64,000 nt of DNA from contig JAFBJZ010000413.1 in the NCBI GenBank assembly GCA_016785225.1, positions 545,242-609,241 of the forward strand, given 5' to 3'. This stretch comes from Psettodes erumei. Its lineage: Eukaryota > Chordata > Actinopteri > Pleuronectiformes > Psettodidae. This document shows, piece after piece, positions 50,001 through 62,384 of this stretch; position 1 is the first letter of the stretch; each line of letters starts with the position of its first letter. Below the pieces are notes generated by a model. The model was not told the DNA's origin. It saw only the letters and a program-made list of their open reading frames with translations, and searched no databases. The translations under genes were made by a program, and so were the position numbers.

Positions 50001-52842
50001 AGGTGAACTTTTTCACTTTGAGTTCTATTTGTTGATTAAGGATATAGTATTTCCCAATGTTTTTATATCGCCTGTGGTGTCCATACTTTTCCCATATGAT
50101 CAGATCATACCCATTTACAAAATCACCATTTTTGTCAAAATAGAAATTCTGGTTGTTAAGCTTGAACTTAACATTCTTCAATTCTTTAAGAAGCTGCAAA
50201 CCAAAGGGTAAAATTTCAATTAAAACTTTTGCATGGATGAATCACTGACTGATGAGGCCCCCAAAGTATTACTCAGGGGAATTCAAATGAAACACATATT
50301 TCTTTGTAAAATATGAAGAAGTTACAATTTCAAACTTCTGCTCTCATCTGAAAATTAAATCAATTCTTACCTGCCATGGTGGGAAGTTAATTTTGCCTAA
50401 GCATGAGGAGGTGTTGCACTTTAGTAGCTTTTTGAGGGCATTTGCAACGGCCCACACAGCGACTCCATGAAGGAAAGGTTTGCTGGGGTCCATAGCAGTC
50501 ACAAGATAGTCATCGTTTTGTTCTTGTGGATCCTTGACATTGCAGGCATTTCTAGATTTCATTTTCAGCAATTGAGATGAGGGACAATAGGATGGAGGTT
50601 TGCTTGAGAAGCATGAAGGGGAGCAGTTGAATCTCAGGTTCTTGTATTCCTTAATGAAGTGGTTGTATCCTCCTGGGGTTGCTTTAAGATTCTTCAGGTA
50701 ATTATCAAAAGATTCACTCTTGCCTGTAATAAAGGTGAAGCCCATGATGTCCCCAACCTTGTTAATGTCATCCATCTGGGCAAGGGTCCAGCTTCTGGAC
50801 CAGGAATCACTGGCAATCCAAATCCTGGATGTGTTGGTTCTTATCATTTCCATAAAGAGGAACCGCACCAGCTCCACCTTGAGTATTAGCAGTACCACCT
50901 GGGCCTGAGAGGAACGGATCTGCTGCGCGACCTCCTTGATACGTTTCTCACTGAGTGAATGATCGAGGTAATGAGGCAACATCTCCTGGTAGGCCAAGCA
51001 CACAGCATTTGCCTCAGCATTCCTAACAAAGCTCTGGAAAGCTGCTTTGCCATATTCATCATCCCCATACACAACCCCAACCCAGTTCCAGCGATAGCGA
51101 TGCATCATTTTGGCCACTGCTTTGGTTTGATGATAATCACTGGGGACAGTTCGCAGAAAACTTGGATAGCGTAGCTTATCACTTAGCTCTGGTGAAGATG
51201 ATGTGCTGCTCAGCTGATAAGATAAAATGAAAAAGAGTAACTTGAAATATATAAAAACATACACACATGCAGTATTGTACTCACACACACGCATTTGAGC
51301 AGCAATCCTTGTTAGGACACTGCTTTGACTTTCCTTCATTGTGGACAATGGAACCCAAACCCTAACCTTAACCATAACCAATTCATGCCTAACCCTAATC
51401 TTAACCAAACTTCAATTCACACTTAACCCCTAACTGTAACCAGAAGATGTACATATGCTAATATGACTAAATGATATAACTGGGAGGTATCTTTGATGGA
51501 AATGGGCTAATTGTTTCCTCTACTTCCATTGTTTGTGCTAATGTAATAGAAGCATGTCTTGTATATCATAGCATTTCCTACACAAATGCTTCTTAAATTT
51601 TGAAGACTCCAAAACTACTACAGTATATGACTACATACCCACAATTGACATCTAACATGCGATGCCGTCAGAAAACTTGATGTCAGTCGAATCAGTGACC
51701 ACAAATGACTACATTAATTTATCAAATATTTTGCAGTACAATGTATTTGTGAACAGAAAGTATTTCTGACTTACTAGGGGGACCATGTACACATTTAGCA
51801 GTCTGGCCACAGCAACTGACACCTCAGAGTATTGTGCTCCTAAAATGATCTTTACTCTGGGTCGGAAGTCAGTGTAGTTGCACTCTACATTTTGAAAGCT
51901 GTTGACAGCAAGCATTTGTACCATATCCTGCAGTGCTTTGCTTGCATGTGAGCATGTGTCACACATCAAATATCCAAGATGCACTCCTGGGAGGAAACCA
52001 GCTGCATTAATCTTTTCAATTTCATGGATTGTTGCCAAGGATTTCATAAAAGATTCCACATCAAAACTGAAAATAGACAGTGTAAAACAGACAAACATTT
52101 AATTCTGTCCTTGAGGAACTGTGGAGACAAAATTCTGGTTATATAGACATTGTTTATACATGTAGACCATGTATTATAGGTGTTTCAATTTAAAGACAAA
52201 GAGATGAGAAATATCTATTTACAATCTATTTACAATCTTAAGGGTCATACTGTAGAATAATGAAAAAAAATCACATCCTGACTCAATTGGCTAGAAAAGT
52301 ACCGTCTGGGGAGTACAGTTAGAGAAATGAACTCATACAAAACACTGAGGACAATTTTGAAAAGAGGTGATATGTGGTTGATGGAAAATTCCAGACCAAC
52401 AAATTTACAAAACACATTTGCCTCTGTTTAATTTGTCAACCAGCTATACTGCCAACTGCACTGGATTTTTCTGTTTTTCTCGTCTTCCTAAAACAATGAA
52501 TTAGCTACTGACCTATATGTCACAATTGTTAACTGGAACTACTTTTTTACCAAAAGAATAGGCTTGTGCCTACTCTCTTCCTGACAAATATATGAAGACT
52601 ATCTATTGTAGTAAATTCATAAAGTCTTATACTCACTCTGAGCAGAGGAATTTTTCAGGTTCAACCCGTTCATGAATTGCCTTTACTGCATAATGGCATG
52701 GCAACATTATACCTAAAATAACATCCCCAGGAGCATAGGCTCCACAAATGGACTTCACATCACATCCATCTGTACAAGCCGGGAAGCTGCTCAGAATCAT
52801 CAGGGCGCAAAGGAGACTGCTCAGCAAATGAAACACCAGCAT
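47075..52842 (-). CDS. Class C G-protein-coupled receptor, GPRC6A/V2R/T1R-like
   Basis: Plasma-membrane chemosensory-type receptor, probably sensing amino acids or related solutes. Six exons: 52637-52842, 51775-52066, 50371-51213, 49978-50193, 48410-48527 and 47075-48198. They sum to 2799 nt, or 932 aa, with no disruption. The start (MLVFHLLSSLLCALM) gives a signal peptide. The Venus-flytrap domain (about 30-515) has PGVHLGYLMCDTC, SSSPELSDK, YPSFLRTVPSDYHQ, WNWVGVVYGDDEYG and IWIASDSW. A nine-cysteine domain follows (about 522-580), then seven transmembrane helices (about 595-840) ending in FLPKCYEALL, and a serine-rich tail. Ligand-anchoring positions Ser, Asp, Tyr and an acidic residue are kept. 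The six-exon layout is shared by GPRC6A, CaSR, V2R and T1R genes. I cannot assign the exact subfamily. Confidence 0.92.
51355..51440. repeat. Degenerate telomere-like (CCCTAA) tract in receptor intron 2
   Basis: Contains ACCCTAACCTTAACCATAAC, then CTAACCCTAATCTTAACC and TTAACCCCTAACTGTAACC. These are imperfect CCCTAA/CCTTAA units spread over about 85 bp. Confidence 0.65.
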
Positions 52843-54152
52843 CTTGAATGAAGTAGTAATCACTCTGGGAGGTACAGGAACACTTTTATTTCTCATGTGG
52901 AATTTGGGAGGGGCTACACGCAGTGCATGCCAGAAACCTGTTTTAAAGCAGAACCGGAAAGAATGTTTCATAGATCAAATGTCACCCCCCATGCATTTGT
53001 CACTTTGACCATTGCTAGCACAAGTAGAGTACCATTCATTTGGACAGACTAAGAAAGACTACTGTATCTGTAGTTCATGAATTCAGGTTTAGGCACCTTG
53101 AGATTAAGTGTCTCCATGCGCAAATTAAGAAATCCAACCAGTAAATTGAAAAATTCAAGATGAATAGTTGCCAGTTTGTCCTATATTATCTTAAAAAATA
53201 AGAATGACTGTGTGTTCTTTAACTGGTATAACCTTTTCTTGGTGTGTAGCCCAGCATGACCTGTGTTGTTGTTTATGTCCACTGCATGGCTGATCATGGG
53301 TTTTTTTCTTTAGGTCTTTTTCTACTCTTTTTCAGGCAGTCTAAGGGTGGAGCTGAGAGTCTGGCAGTGGTGCAGCAGTTGTGAGTAAGTTTCCCTCAGA
53401 AGACTGTTTAATGTGTGGTCGGACCAGAATTGTTAATGCAAAAATCAGGCAGGACAAGAAAATGTCCTCCAGCAACCAGTATGTATGGCAGGCTAAAGAT
53501 CACAACAAAGATAACATTCCACAGACTGTTTTTTTTTTTGTTATTTTCTTTTATTAATGTCCCACTCAATCAAATTTTTTTTTTGACCAGAACCATGTAG
53601 AATCCTTTTCAATTTCTGTGGGACTAGGATGTGCCTGTCATATGTACTACCATAGTGGATCGTATCAGTTTCGGGTATGAACTGTGAAATGTAAAGTGCA
53701 GGAAAAATGTAATTTCAGTCTAATATGGTTATTGTATAGGTTTATCCTCTGCTACATGTCTTTTGGCCAGGGGAAGAAGGTCTCTCTAGTGTCAAGCACA
53801 TTTTGAACTAACTCACAATATTCTGTGCTTTTGTTTATATGTACAGTGCAAGCTGTTTTCCTGTACTATTTTTTTGTGTGTTCTAAATCTCTGTAAATCT
53901 GTTGTTTTGTTGTGTGAAGAAGGGATGGACAATAGACAATTAAAATCTATTTTAATCCCACCTTTCAAAGCTTTATTTAAAAAGTATAATTTTGTCTGAC
54001 TGATGACTCTGCTGTCAGTGTAGTCGTCTTGATTTCATCATACCTCTAGTGTGTATTTACATACGTCATATTGTCTCACTGATAGCCCATGGTGCGGTCA
54101 CGATATAATTCATTTTGTTGAAAAGGCATTGAATGTCATTTGCACAAAAATG
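52843..54152. other. Upstream region of the class C receptor
   Basis: No gene recognised. Methionine codons upstream of the chosen receptor start are in frame as far as 52971, but that extension has no signal-peptide character. Confidence 0.4.
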
Positions 54153-55761
54153 TACACTACCGTTCAAAAGTTTGGGGTCACGTAGAAATTTCATTATTTT
54201 TGAAAGAAAAGCACTGTTTTTTTCCAAAAAAGATAACTTTAAACTAATCAGAAATACACTCAATACATTGCTAATGTGGTAAATGACTATTCTAGCTGCA
54301 AATGTCTGGTTTTTGGTGCAATATCTACATAGGTGTATAGAGGCCCATTTCCAGCAACTATCACTCCAGTGTTCTAATGGTACAATGTGTTTGCTCATTG
54401 CATCAGAAGGCTAATGGATGATTAGAAAGCCTTTGTGCAATCATGTAAGCACAGCTGAAGACAGTTTAGCTGGTTATAGAAGTTATAAAACTGACCTTCC
54501 TTTGAGCAGGTTGAGTATCTGGAGCATCACATTTGTGGGGTCGATTAAACGCTCAAAATGGCCACAAAAAGACAACTTTAATGTGAAACTTGACAGTCTA
54601 TTCTTGTTCTTAGAAATGAAGGCTATTCCATGCAAGAAATTGCCAAGAAACTGAAGATTTCCTACAACGGTGTGTACTACTTCCTTCAGAGAACAGCACA
54701 AACAGGCTCTAACCAGAGTAGAAAGAGAAGTGGGAGGCCCTGCTGCACAACTGAGCAAAAAGATACGTACATTAGAGTCTCTAGTTTGAGAAATAGACAT
54801 GTCACAGGTCCTAGACTGGCAGATTTATTAAATAGTACCTGCAAAACACCAGTGTCAACATCTACAGTAAAGAGGCGACTCCGGGATCGTGGCCTTCAGG
54901 GCAGAGTGGCAAAGAAAAAGCCATATCTGAGACTGGCCAATAAAAGAAAAAAATAATATGGGCAAAAGAACACAGACATTGGAAAGATGAAGATTGGAAA
55001 AAGTGTTACGGATGGACAAATCGAAGTTTGAGGTGTTTGGATCACACAGAAGAACATTTGTGAGATGCAGAACAACTGAAAAGATGCTGGAAGAGTGCCT
55101 GACGCCATCTGTCAAGCATGGTGGGGGTAACGTGATGGTCTGGGGTTGCTTTGGTGTTGCTAAGGTGGGAGATTTGTTCAGGGTAAAAGGGATTTTGAAT
55201 AAGGAAGGCTCACTCCATTTTGCAACGCCATTCAATACCCTGTGGACAATGCTTGATTGGAGCCAATTTCATCCTACAACAGGACAATGACCCAAAGCAC
55301 ACCTCCAAATTGTGCAAGAACTATTTAGAGAAGAAGCAGGCAGCTGGTATTCTATCTGTATTGGAGTGGCCAGCGCATTCACCAGATCTAAACCCCATTG
55401 AGCTGTTGTGAGAGCAGCTTGACCGTATGGTACACAAGAAGTGGCCATCCAGCCAATCCAACTTATGGGAGGGGCTTCTAGAAGCGTGGGGTGAAATTTC
55501 TCCACATTGCCTCAACAAATTAACAGCTAGAATGCCAAAGGTCTGCAATGCTGTAATTGCTGCAAATGGAGGATTCTTTGACGAAAGCAAAGTCTGAAGG
55601 AAAAAATTATAATTTGAAATACAAATCATTATTTCTAACCTTGTCAATATCTTGACTATATTTTCTATTCATTTTACAACTCATGGTGGTAAATGAAGTG
55701 TGACTTTTCATGGAAAACACAAAATTGTCTGGGTGACCCCAAACTTTTGAACGGTAGTGTA
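54153..55761 (+). mobile_element. Tc1-like DNA transposon, second family
   Basis: The terminal inverted repeats are identical for at least 29 bases (TACACTACCGTTCAAAAG through TTTGGGGTCAC), at 54153-54181 and 55733-55761, each starting at a TA. The transposase inside is on the plus strand and broken. This family is very common in fish genomes. Confidence 0.95.
54558..55597 (+). pseudogene. Tc1-like transposase, inactivated
   Basis: The remnant starts at the ATG at 54558, with stops after about 7 and 11 codons. It then continues through the helix-turn-helix region (SMQEIAKKLKISYNGVYYFL) and the GRP-type linker KRSGRPCC. It shifts frame near 54950-55000 (DKSKFEVFGSHRRTF, first aspartate) and again near 55220-55290 (QQDNDPKHTS, second aspartate). 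It passes SPDLNPIELL, where TGA replaces the usual tryptophan codon, and runs to NGGFFDESKV and the stop at 55595-55597. Several lesions make it non-coding, although all three catalytic blocks can still be read. Confidence 0.93.
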
Positions 55762-58700
55762 GGTGCATTAGGTGAAACTTCTTCTCACAACGTCTACATG
55801 AAACAATTCATCAGTCTATCCCTGATGGCCATCTCACAATTTTGTTTAAAAGAAAATGGAAATATCAACAATATTTCAGTTGATTTGAACTGTGTTGTGA
55901 ATGCAAAAAGAAAGGGCCCTGGCAAAACATATCAGATACCCATCCAAGAAGCTTACTCTCCTACTGGACAAGTAATATTTGTAATATTGACAGTGTACTC
56001 AATCTTTAGACTTTCAGAGGGCACCTACAGAAACTCAAACAGACCATGAAAGAGACCATGCTTAGCAACCAGCTGTGTTCACAACTGTTCCATTCTCTCA
56101 AACCCAAGTAAAAAATACTGTATTCATTCACCTAATGTTCTGCTGCAACTTTTTGAAACCTCATTTATATATTCTGCAAAATGTTATGTAAAATGTTATG
56201 TACACCTAACTTTCAAAATTTTCTGAAGACAGAGACAATTCAGATTTTGTGTTGCTGCTAGCCCATCCATTTGAAATTCTGGGGGGAACTGGGGGAGGGG
56301 GCTGGCACAGCATAAGCAGTGTCTTTCTGATTGTATTACTGGGAGGGGTCAGTGTTTGAAATGTTTAAATAGGACACATTGAGGTTTTAAATGATAGGCT
56401 TGTAGTTGTGTTTTTGACCAGGTGAAACACAGAATATGCACAGATGTGTACTGAAAACATACCAAAGTACATAAAAGATGCCATAAGATGATTTTGTTGT
56501 CTTTCACAAAGTACATGGTTATGAAAATACACTTGACAATGAGATCAAAAACTGTTTAAAACTTCAACTGACAAGGGCATTGTTAAATGGGACAGAGTCG
56601 TCTGTTCAGGGTGATGATTGCAGAGATTACAAAAGATTTTTTTGTAGATGTTTTTGCGCCCAGTTATTGCAGACTTTTTAGTTTTGACCAAATAGCAGTA
56701 AGGATTGGTGGAGAAAGGGTCCTGCTTAATCAGGTAGGCTAGCCTGATTACTGACCAGGTGTTTGCATGTTTGGTGGTGACCGCGTTGTACCAAACTTAG
56801 ATGTTTTGTCATAGATGCAGAATGACGGGGGTTTTGAGATAAATGCATTAGGAATGCATCAGGAAGGTTTAAAAGCTACCTATAATTTACTCATCTTTAT
56901 TCTATGTACTGTAATTTCACTATGTTGCTGTATTCTGGACATGACAGTTGTCACACGGAGATGGTCCCATAGGCTGTCTGTGCAAGTAGCTTGTAACCCA
57001 GAGTTTATGGTCATAATGTCTTTGAATAAAGCACAGCATCAGCTCTTATCTATCTGTTTAATTTTGGTGACTACAGATGGGCTCAGAGCACATTCAAGTA
57101 AATAAGAGTCACAAAGTCAAAATGAGAGCATGAATAAAACAGTACAAAAGATTAACTGATAGAAATCACATATCACAATGAAGGTAAAAAGGACAACAAC
57201 CACAGCAATGCCTGTGTCGCAATATTTCTGAATTAATTAATTAAAAATGCCATTTTTGATAAAACAATGTAGAAATATGGTTTACATATCACTGGAATCT
57301 GTAGACTAGTGACAAGCTATATTCTTGCAAGATCCTGCATCACTCCTGGGTCTTTAACCCACCCTTTAAATGGCCTAACAACCCATCTGCTTCTAATTAT
57401 ATAATATTATATAAACCATGCCTAGTTTGCCAGAAATCAAGAAGAGGATCTAAAGCTCCTTTGACTGAGGCAACACTGGAAAGGCTTGGAAAATGACAAA
57501 AATGAGTTTTTGCGACAGCTTTGAAAAAATTGTGAGGTCGTTAGAGATTTTATTCCATTGATGAAGAGAAAAAATGAGCTCCAGTGCACATAAGTGGTTC
57601 TGCTGAAAATTTTGATATGAAGCACTTGGGTAATGTCTCACGTGGAAGTATCTTGAAATGTGAATTTTAAAAAATTATGGAAAAAGTGAAAAAAGAGACC
57701 TAAAAGCTTTATGAAGAAATGAAAATGCACAACTTAAACACTAACAATTACACCTAACATTAAAATAAGTAAAATTAAGATTGATAGCAGTGCTTGCATC
57801 TCAGAGACGGAGTGTGGACTGAGCAGGGGGTTGTGCAGGGGGGCTCAACCCGCACTACGTCCCACTACCGGCTGCCGCAGCTTTGTCAAGTCCAATTCGA
57901 CACTGACAGAATACTTTACTGCATGATGATGCAGATCATAATCTGAACAGCATTTCAGGACGATCTGGATGAGTTGGGATAAACATGCTGCCCTCAGCTG
58001 GCAACTTAAGTGTTAAGTACTGTGAACTGTCACTAAGAGAGAGCATGTGTATGATTTTGTCACTTGCTTTCTTTTTTAAATATCTGTTCATCTTTAACCA
58101 TTAAAGTAATCAGTAAAGAAGCACTAAGTGGAACAGAAGTCAGCAGCATAGATGACTGTGTCTTTACTCAGTGGTCTGCCTCTAATCTCCTGCCACTATG
58201 TTCTTGCACCACAGATGGTCAAAGGAAACGACAGACAAAGAGGCAGAGGGAGGATATGCAGTTTATAGTCAGTGTATGACATTGGAGCCTGGTTTTTGTT
58301 GTTGCAACAAATCACTACATCATTTTGTACTGAGCAGCAAAACATACTGAAAAACTCATTCAACTCATTCTCTGTTTCATGTTCTTCTTACAAATCATTA
58401 GGATTCTAGTAGAGTTAATACATGGGCTTCAGTGAGTAGAAACTGACACATTCCCATGAAAAACTTAATTTGGACAGTCAGCCTTCTCTGGAATAGGAGC
58501 AATATTCTGGAGCAGCACTGAGCTGAAAATACAAAACAACTTTAATATTTTTAACAAAGGTTTTAAATCTTGGTTGAAAGAAACTTTTGTGATTTATTTT
58601 TCTTGCTTCTATCTTTAATTAGAACTTCTAAAAGGATCCAGTGAACAGGTGTTGCAAATTAACTATAAACTGCTGTAAACACTGCATATGGGACATGTGC

Positions 58701-59932
58701 ATGGTTAAATGTTATGGTACCAATGTTATTGTATGTCCATGTTAAATAAGTAAATAAATTAATAAATGAATGTCAAATTAAGTTTCAGGTTCTCACTATT
58801 CATCTGTCAGGTCTGATCCCTATTAACAGTAAGTGCCTTGTATGTAAACAAGTAGCACTCTGAGAGTGCAGACCTCCTCCATGACTGAACATTTCCCCAA
58901 AGTTAACATTGTACTGCAGCATCTGCAGCCAGCGAGGAATCAAACTGGTCACCTGTTGCTCAGGTGCTTAAGCCCCATGTGGTATGTGTCACAAACATTC
59001 AGCTGTCAGTTCACCCCATGTATTTCAAGTCCATATGCATTTATGGACATTTGATCAAAAATGTGAAAATTTGCCCTATCTTGCAATGCTGAAGAATCCT
59101 TAAAAATGCCTTAATAATAATATTTATTTATTAATAATTTGCAGGTCTTAAATATCTGGCTCTGAGATTTTTGCACACCGCTTATTTTTAGTTTCACAAA
59201 AAAACAACAAAAAATCCCTTCTTAGCTTCTATCCAGAGCTTTCAACTGCATCTCACAGTCTTGTTTGCGCAGTCATTGGGCTACAAGTGCAGATGTAAGT
59301 GGACTTTGAGTTGGCATGTGTTTACACAAATTCCAAAGTCAAGAAATAATCTTTCCCACTCAACAACATTGTGGAGTGATGAGAGTTGGCAGATATCTAT
59401 GAATAGAATGTTGGATGGCATTCATTGAGTCAAGAAAGACAATAAATTTCTTGGATTCCTATTTATTTAGAAAAAAACAATCATCCAAAGATTTTTAAAG
59501 CCACCTGTTTTCAAAATGATCTATAAGATCTCTCTCTCTCTATGTAATATTACTGTTAAATACTAATAAATTAAAATCATCAGTAACACACCCATTATGA
59601 TACAGTGGCTTAAATAGCAATATTATTAGTAGGCCTAACACTTTGGAATGAGGTAAGACAAATGACTATTAATGCCTGAATTAGTGTAAAAAGTTAAAGA
59701 ACATGGCTATTGATTCCGTCATTTGCCCACTGCCTTGGAAGCTGCCTTACAGTCCAATCAGCCTGATTAAAGTCACGTCAATGGATAAGACTTCCATTTG
59801 TTCCCTGACTGTTGTGCAACCCTATAATGAAGTGTTACCATTTCATAGCCAAACGGGCTCTTCCAACACACACATCATGCTAAAATAGAAGACTTTCCAC
59901 AAAACTGGAGCATGCATCATAATATACGGATG
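55762..59932. other. Gene-free interval
   Basis: No convincing exon. A 118-codon open frame overlaps the right transposon end and continues to about 56049, without recognisable content. The stretch 57780-57910 is locally GC-rich, with no gene attached. Confidence 0.4.
59462..59467 (-). terminator. Candidate ankrd9 poly(A) signal (AATAAA)
   Basis: Minus-strand AATAAA about 470 nt downstream of the ankrd9 stop. One of several such hexamers in AT-rich DNA, so only tentative. Confidence 0.25.
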
Positions 59933-60817
59933 CTACAGCATCCTCTGCATGTTCCGCTGGCTCACAGGCAGACCAGGCGGTTTGAGAGAAGAGGGGATGG
60001 GCAGCTCGTGCAGGCAGTCCGGGAAGGTCGCGGGGCTCAATTGCTTCAGTACGGTCTGCATGGCGGTGAGGACCAGCGGTGCCGGGCTCGACCCCGCCAG
60101 GTACATGTACGTCTTCTCGCCCAGCACCTTGCCCCAACGCTCCGGCTCCCTCCCGAGAGCCCCTTTCATTTCAAAGCGCAACTTTGGCTTGAACATTAGC
60201 AGGTTGTCCAAGCACTGCCTCCTCTCCCCGCCGCTCGCCTCATTAGAGTCGCTGAGTTTCTCCAGAATCACATCCAGCGGGGTCAGGCCGCTGTGGTCCT
60301 TGGCGTGCGGAGACGCTCCGTTCGCAAGCAGCATGATGACCGCCTCGGGTCGCAGGAGCTCACAGGCCAGGTGTAAGGGGGTTCTGCCGTCTTCGTTATG
60401 AAAACAACCGGCTCGGTCCGTGTAGGAAGGTGTGGTGGGTACACGGTGAGTCTCATGTAAGATGAGACCGAGAATGTAGCGCCTGTCGTAGCGGACAGCC
60501 ATGGCCAGGTGTGGGGCGGAGCAAGGGCAGCAGCAAAAGCGTTCCCCGGGCTTCGCCAGCGCTTCGTCGGCGTACCGGCTGAGCAAGTACTGGGCGTATG
60601 CCTGGTGATCGTGAACGATGGCGTAGAGCAACGCCTCTGAGGGGCTGTAAATTCTCCGACCGGCGTCCTCTTCCAGGTAAAACGTCTCCATCGTCCGCAT
60701 GTCCTCGAGCATCCAGACGGGCTTCAGATCCCGCACAGCCCGATAGAAGAGCAACGAGAAGGACTTCCGATGCTTCTCTGCGCTCCGAGACGCCGAGGTG
60801 ACGGTCAAAGATGCCAT
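59933..60817 (-). CDS. ankrd9: ankrd9-like ankyrin-repeat protein
   Basis: ANKRD9 is reported as a substrate receptor for cullin-RING ubiquitin ligases, with IMPDH enzymes as targets. The single uninterrupted exon encodes 294 aa. Residues about 18-45 give the family signature FYRAVRDLKPVWMLEDMR. YSPSEALLYAIVHDHQAYAQ and HLAMAVRYDRRYIL follow. A clear ankyrin pair lies around residues 148-190 (GRTPLHLACELLRPEAV, GASPHAKDHSGLTPLDVIL). The conserved C-terminal part ends in FPDCLHELPIPSSLKPPGL. The human protein is about 317 aa and shares each block. Codons here are far more GC-rich than the flanking DNA, as usual for this intronless gene. The ATG chosen is the first of the frame, in a CGCCATGG-like context. 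Confidence 0.93.
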   Translation of the reverse strand: MASLTVTSASRSAEKHRKSFSLLFYRAVRDLKPVWMLEDMRTMETFYLEEDAGRRIYSPSEALLYAIVHDHQAYAQYLLSRYADEALAKPGERFCCCPCSAPHLAMAVRYDRRYILGLILHETHRVPTTPSYTDRAGCFHNEDGRTPLHLACELLRPEAVIMLLANGASPHAKDHSGLTPLDVILEKLSDSNEASGGERRQCLDNLLMFKPKLRFEMKGALGREPERWGKVLGEKTYMYLAGSSPAPLVLTAMQTVLKQLSPATFPDCLHELPIPSSLKPPGLPVSQRNMQRML

Positions 60818-61034
60818 GGCGACCCGAGGAATGTCCTCGGGGGGTTAGACTGCACCTTTCATCGCTTGGAGACGTTACCACAACATTTGTTGAGTTGTAT
60901 GGACAAAACACCAAAAATATGTTTATTGACTAAACGAAAAGACAAGGACACAGGTCTGTGTACAATGTGTTTGTGAAGCAACAGACCCACATACCACTGC
61001 GCACAGCTGCGGGACCCCTCTGCAGTACTGCTTG

Positions 61035-61046
61035 TGCGCATGCGCA
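61035..61046. promoter_or_regulatory. NRF1-type palindrome upstream of ankrd9
   Basis: TGCGCATGCGCA, a perfect match to the NRF1 consensus, lies 218 bp upstream of the ankrd9 start codon, at the edge of its GC-rich 5' region. Likely part of the promoter; function inferred. Confidence 0.6.
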
Positions 61047-61502
61047 AAATATGATCACGTCGAAGCATGGAAACTTTATTGACCACCAGTGTAAAAATTA
61101 TTCACCGGAGAATAGGACCATATTTTTTAGAAGACTGTTCAGTTTGAATACCAGCTAATGTACACACCAATATATGTTTCACCTCCATTTACAATGAATA
61201 TACATTATTATTATTAATATTATTATTATTATTATAGAACTGATCAACACTACCTCTGTATGCAACTGTATGACTCTGACTAGAAGCCTTTGCGCCTAAA
61301 TTCCTAAATTAAAACCAAATTATACCAAGTTTCAATATCCACCCAAAGGTACGATGTGGGATCACATATCGATACTGGTTATTTTAAGCAGTCACAGGCA
61401 TCACAAGCAAAACAAGGTGAGGTTTCATGGTGCCTGAACATAGCAGTCTGATAAAGTTTGTGGTAACTTTTGTAACTGTGCATTAAAAAAAATCAACTTT
61501 CA

Positions 61503-61541
61503 CTCTCTCTCTCTCACACACACACCCACACACACACAGAA

Positions 61542-61593
<52 letters not shown>

Positions 61594-61613
61594 ATGACAA
61601 CAACAACAACAAC
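61503..61613. repeat. Compound microsatellite (CT, CA, TA, CAA)
   Basis: CT and CA runs (61503-61538), about 23 TA units (61545-61590), then CAA units (61597-61613). Confidence 0.95.
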
Positions 61614-62232
61614 ATCCATAGGGCAATGACATACAGAGGAGACATGAATAGCAACATACTCTTACTCTTGAAGAGGATCACTTGCTGTAGCGTTTGGCAA
61701 ATCATTTAATGCTATCGTGAGATGTGGTATCCTCAGATGATAACCTGTCATAGAAAGCAGAACACAACAAGATGGCACTTGTAAGAAGTAAAATGCAAAT
61801 AACTCAAGTGTTAAATTCAGGGGAGAAAGGAGGTTGTTATCCCCCAGGTGTGTGTGAAAGTTCAAACCAAGGGACACGTTTTTATCTGACAGATGTATAT
61901 ATTGCTTGTGTCATGTGAAAATGATCATATAAAAAAGTCAACCTCTTGCAGCTTTTTAGAGATTACCATGGTACCATGGTATTTTTAAAATTCACTGAGA
62001 TTTGAGTTTTCTAAAACAAAATGATGGGGGCAAGCAATCCTTTGTCTGAAAACTATCCCGCCCACTTTAGTTTAAAGAAGCACTGTGTGACTATTTCCAT
62101 CGAGTCTTTGGTTTACAGCCCAGTACTTTAATATTACAGAATATAGTGCCATCTTGTGGCAGAGGGCCTTCACTTTCTCCTACTCTAATAGATAGTAATC
62201 CATTCATTCAGTCGCTAAACCTACTTGTCCTT

Positions 62233-62330
62233 GGGGGGGGGGGGGGCTAATCCCAGTTGACAGTTATAATACTACTACTACTACTAGTACTAATAATAAT
62301 AATTATTATTATTTTTATTATTATTACACT
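62233..62330. repeat. Poly-G run and ACT/AAT microsatellite
   Basis: A run of fourteen G at 62233-62246, followed by ACT units and AAT/TTA units to about 62330. Confidence 0.9.
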
Positions 62331-62384
62331 TTTGCACCCTTTTTGTCAGCGGTCAGCTCCATGCTTTCTCCTTTCTTATGTTCA

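Noticed and set aside
52843..52971. Upstream in-frame ATG extending the class C receptor by 43 residues
   Set aside because: The extension would bury the signal peptide; the downstream ATG begins a standard one.
55693..56049. 118-codon open frame on the plus strand
   Set aside because: Starts inside the right end of the Tc1-like element and runs into unique DNA; no domain, no splice context.
57780..57910. Locally GC-rich patch that could be a promoter
   Set aside because: No adjoining exon on either strand and no recognised core motif.
58880..58990. tRNA-like B-box sequence on the minus strand (AGTTTGATTCC), possible SINE head
   Set aside because: No matching A-box or foldable cloverleaf could be shown, and no second copy was seen in the window.
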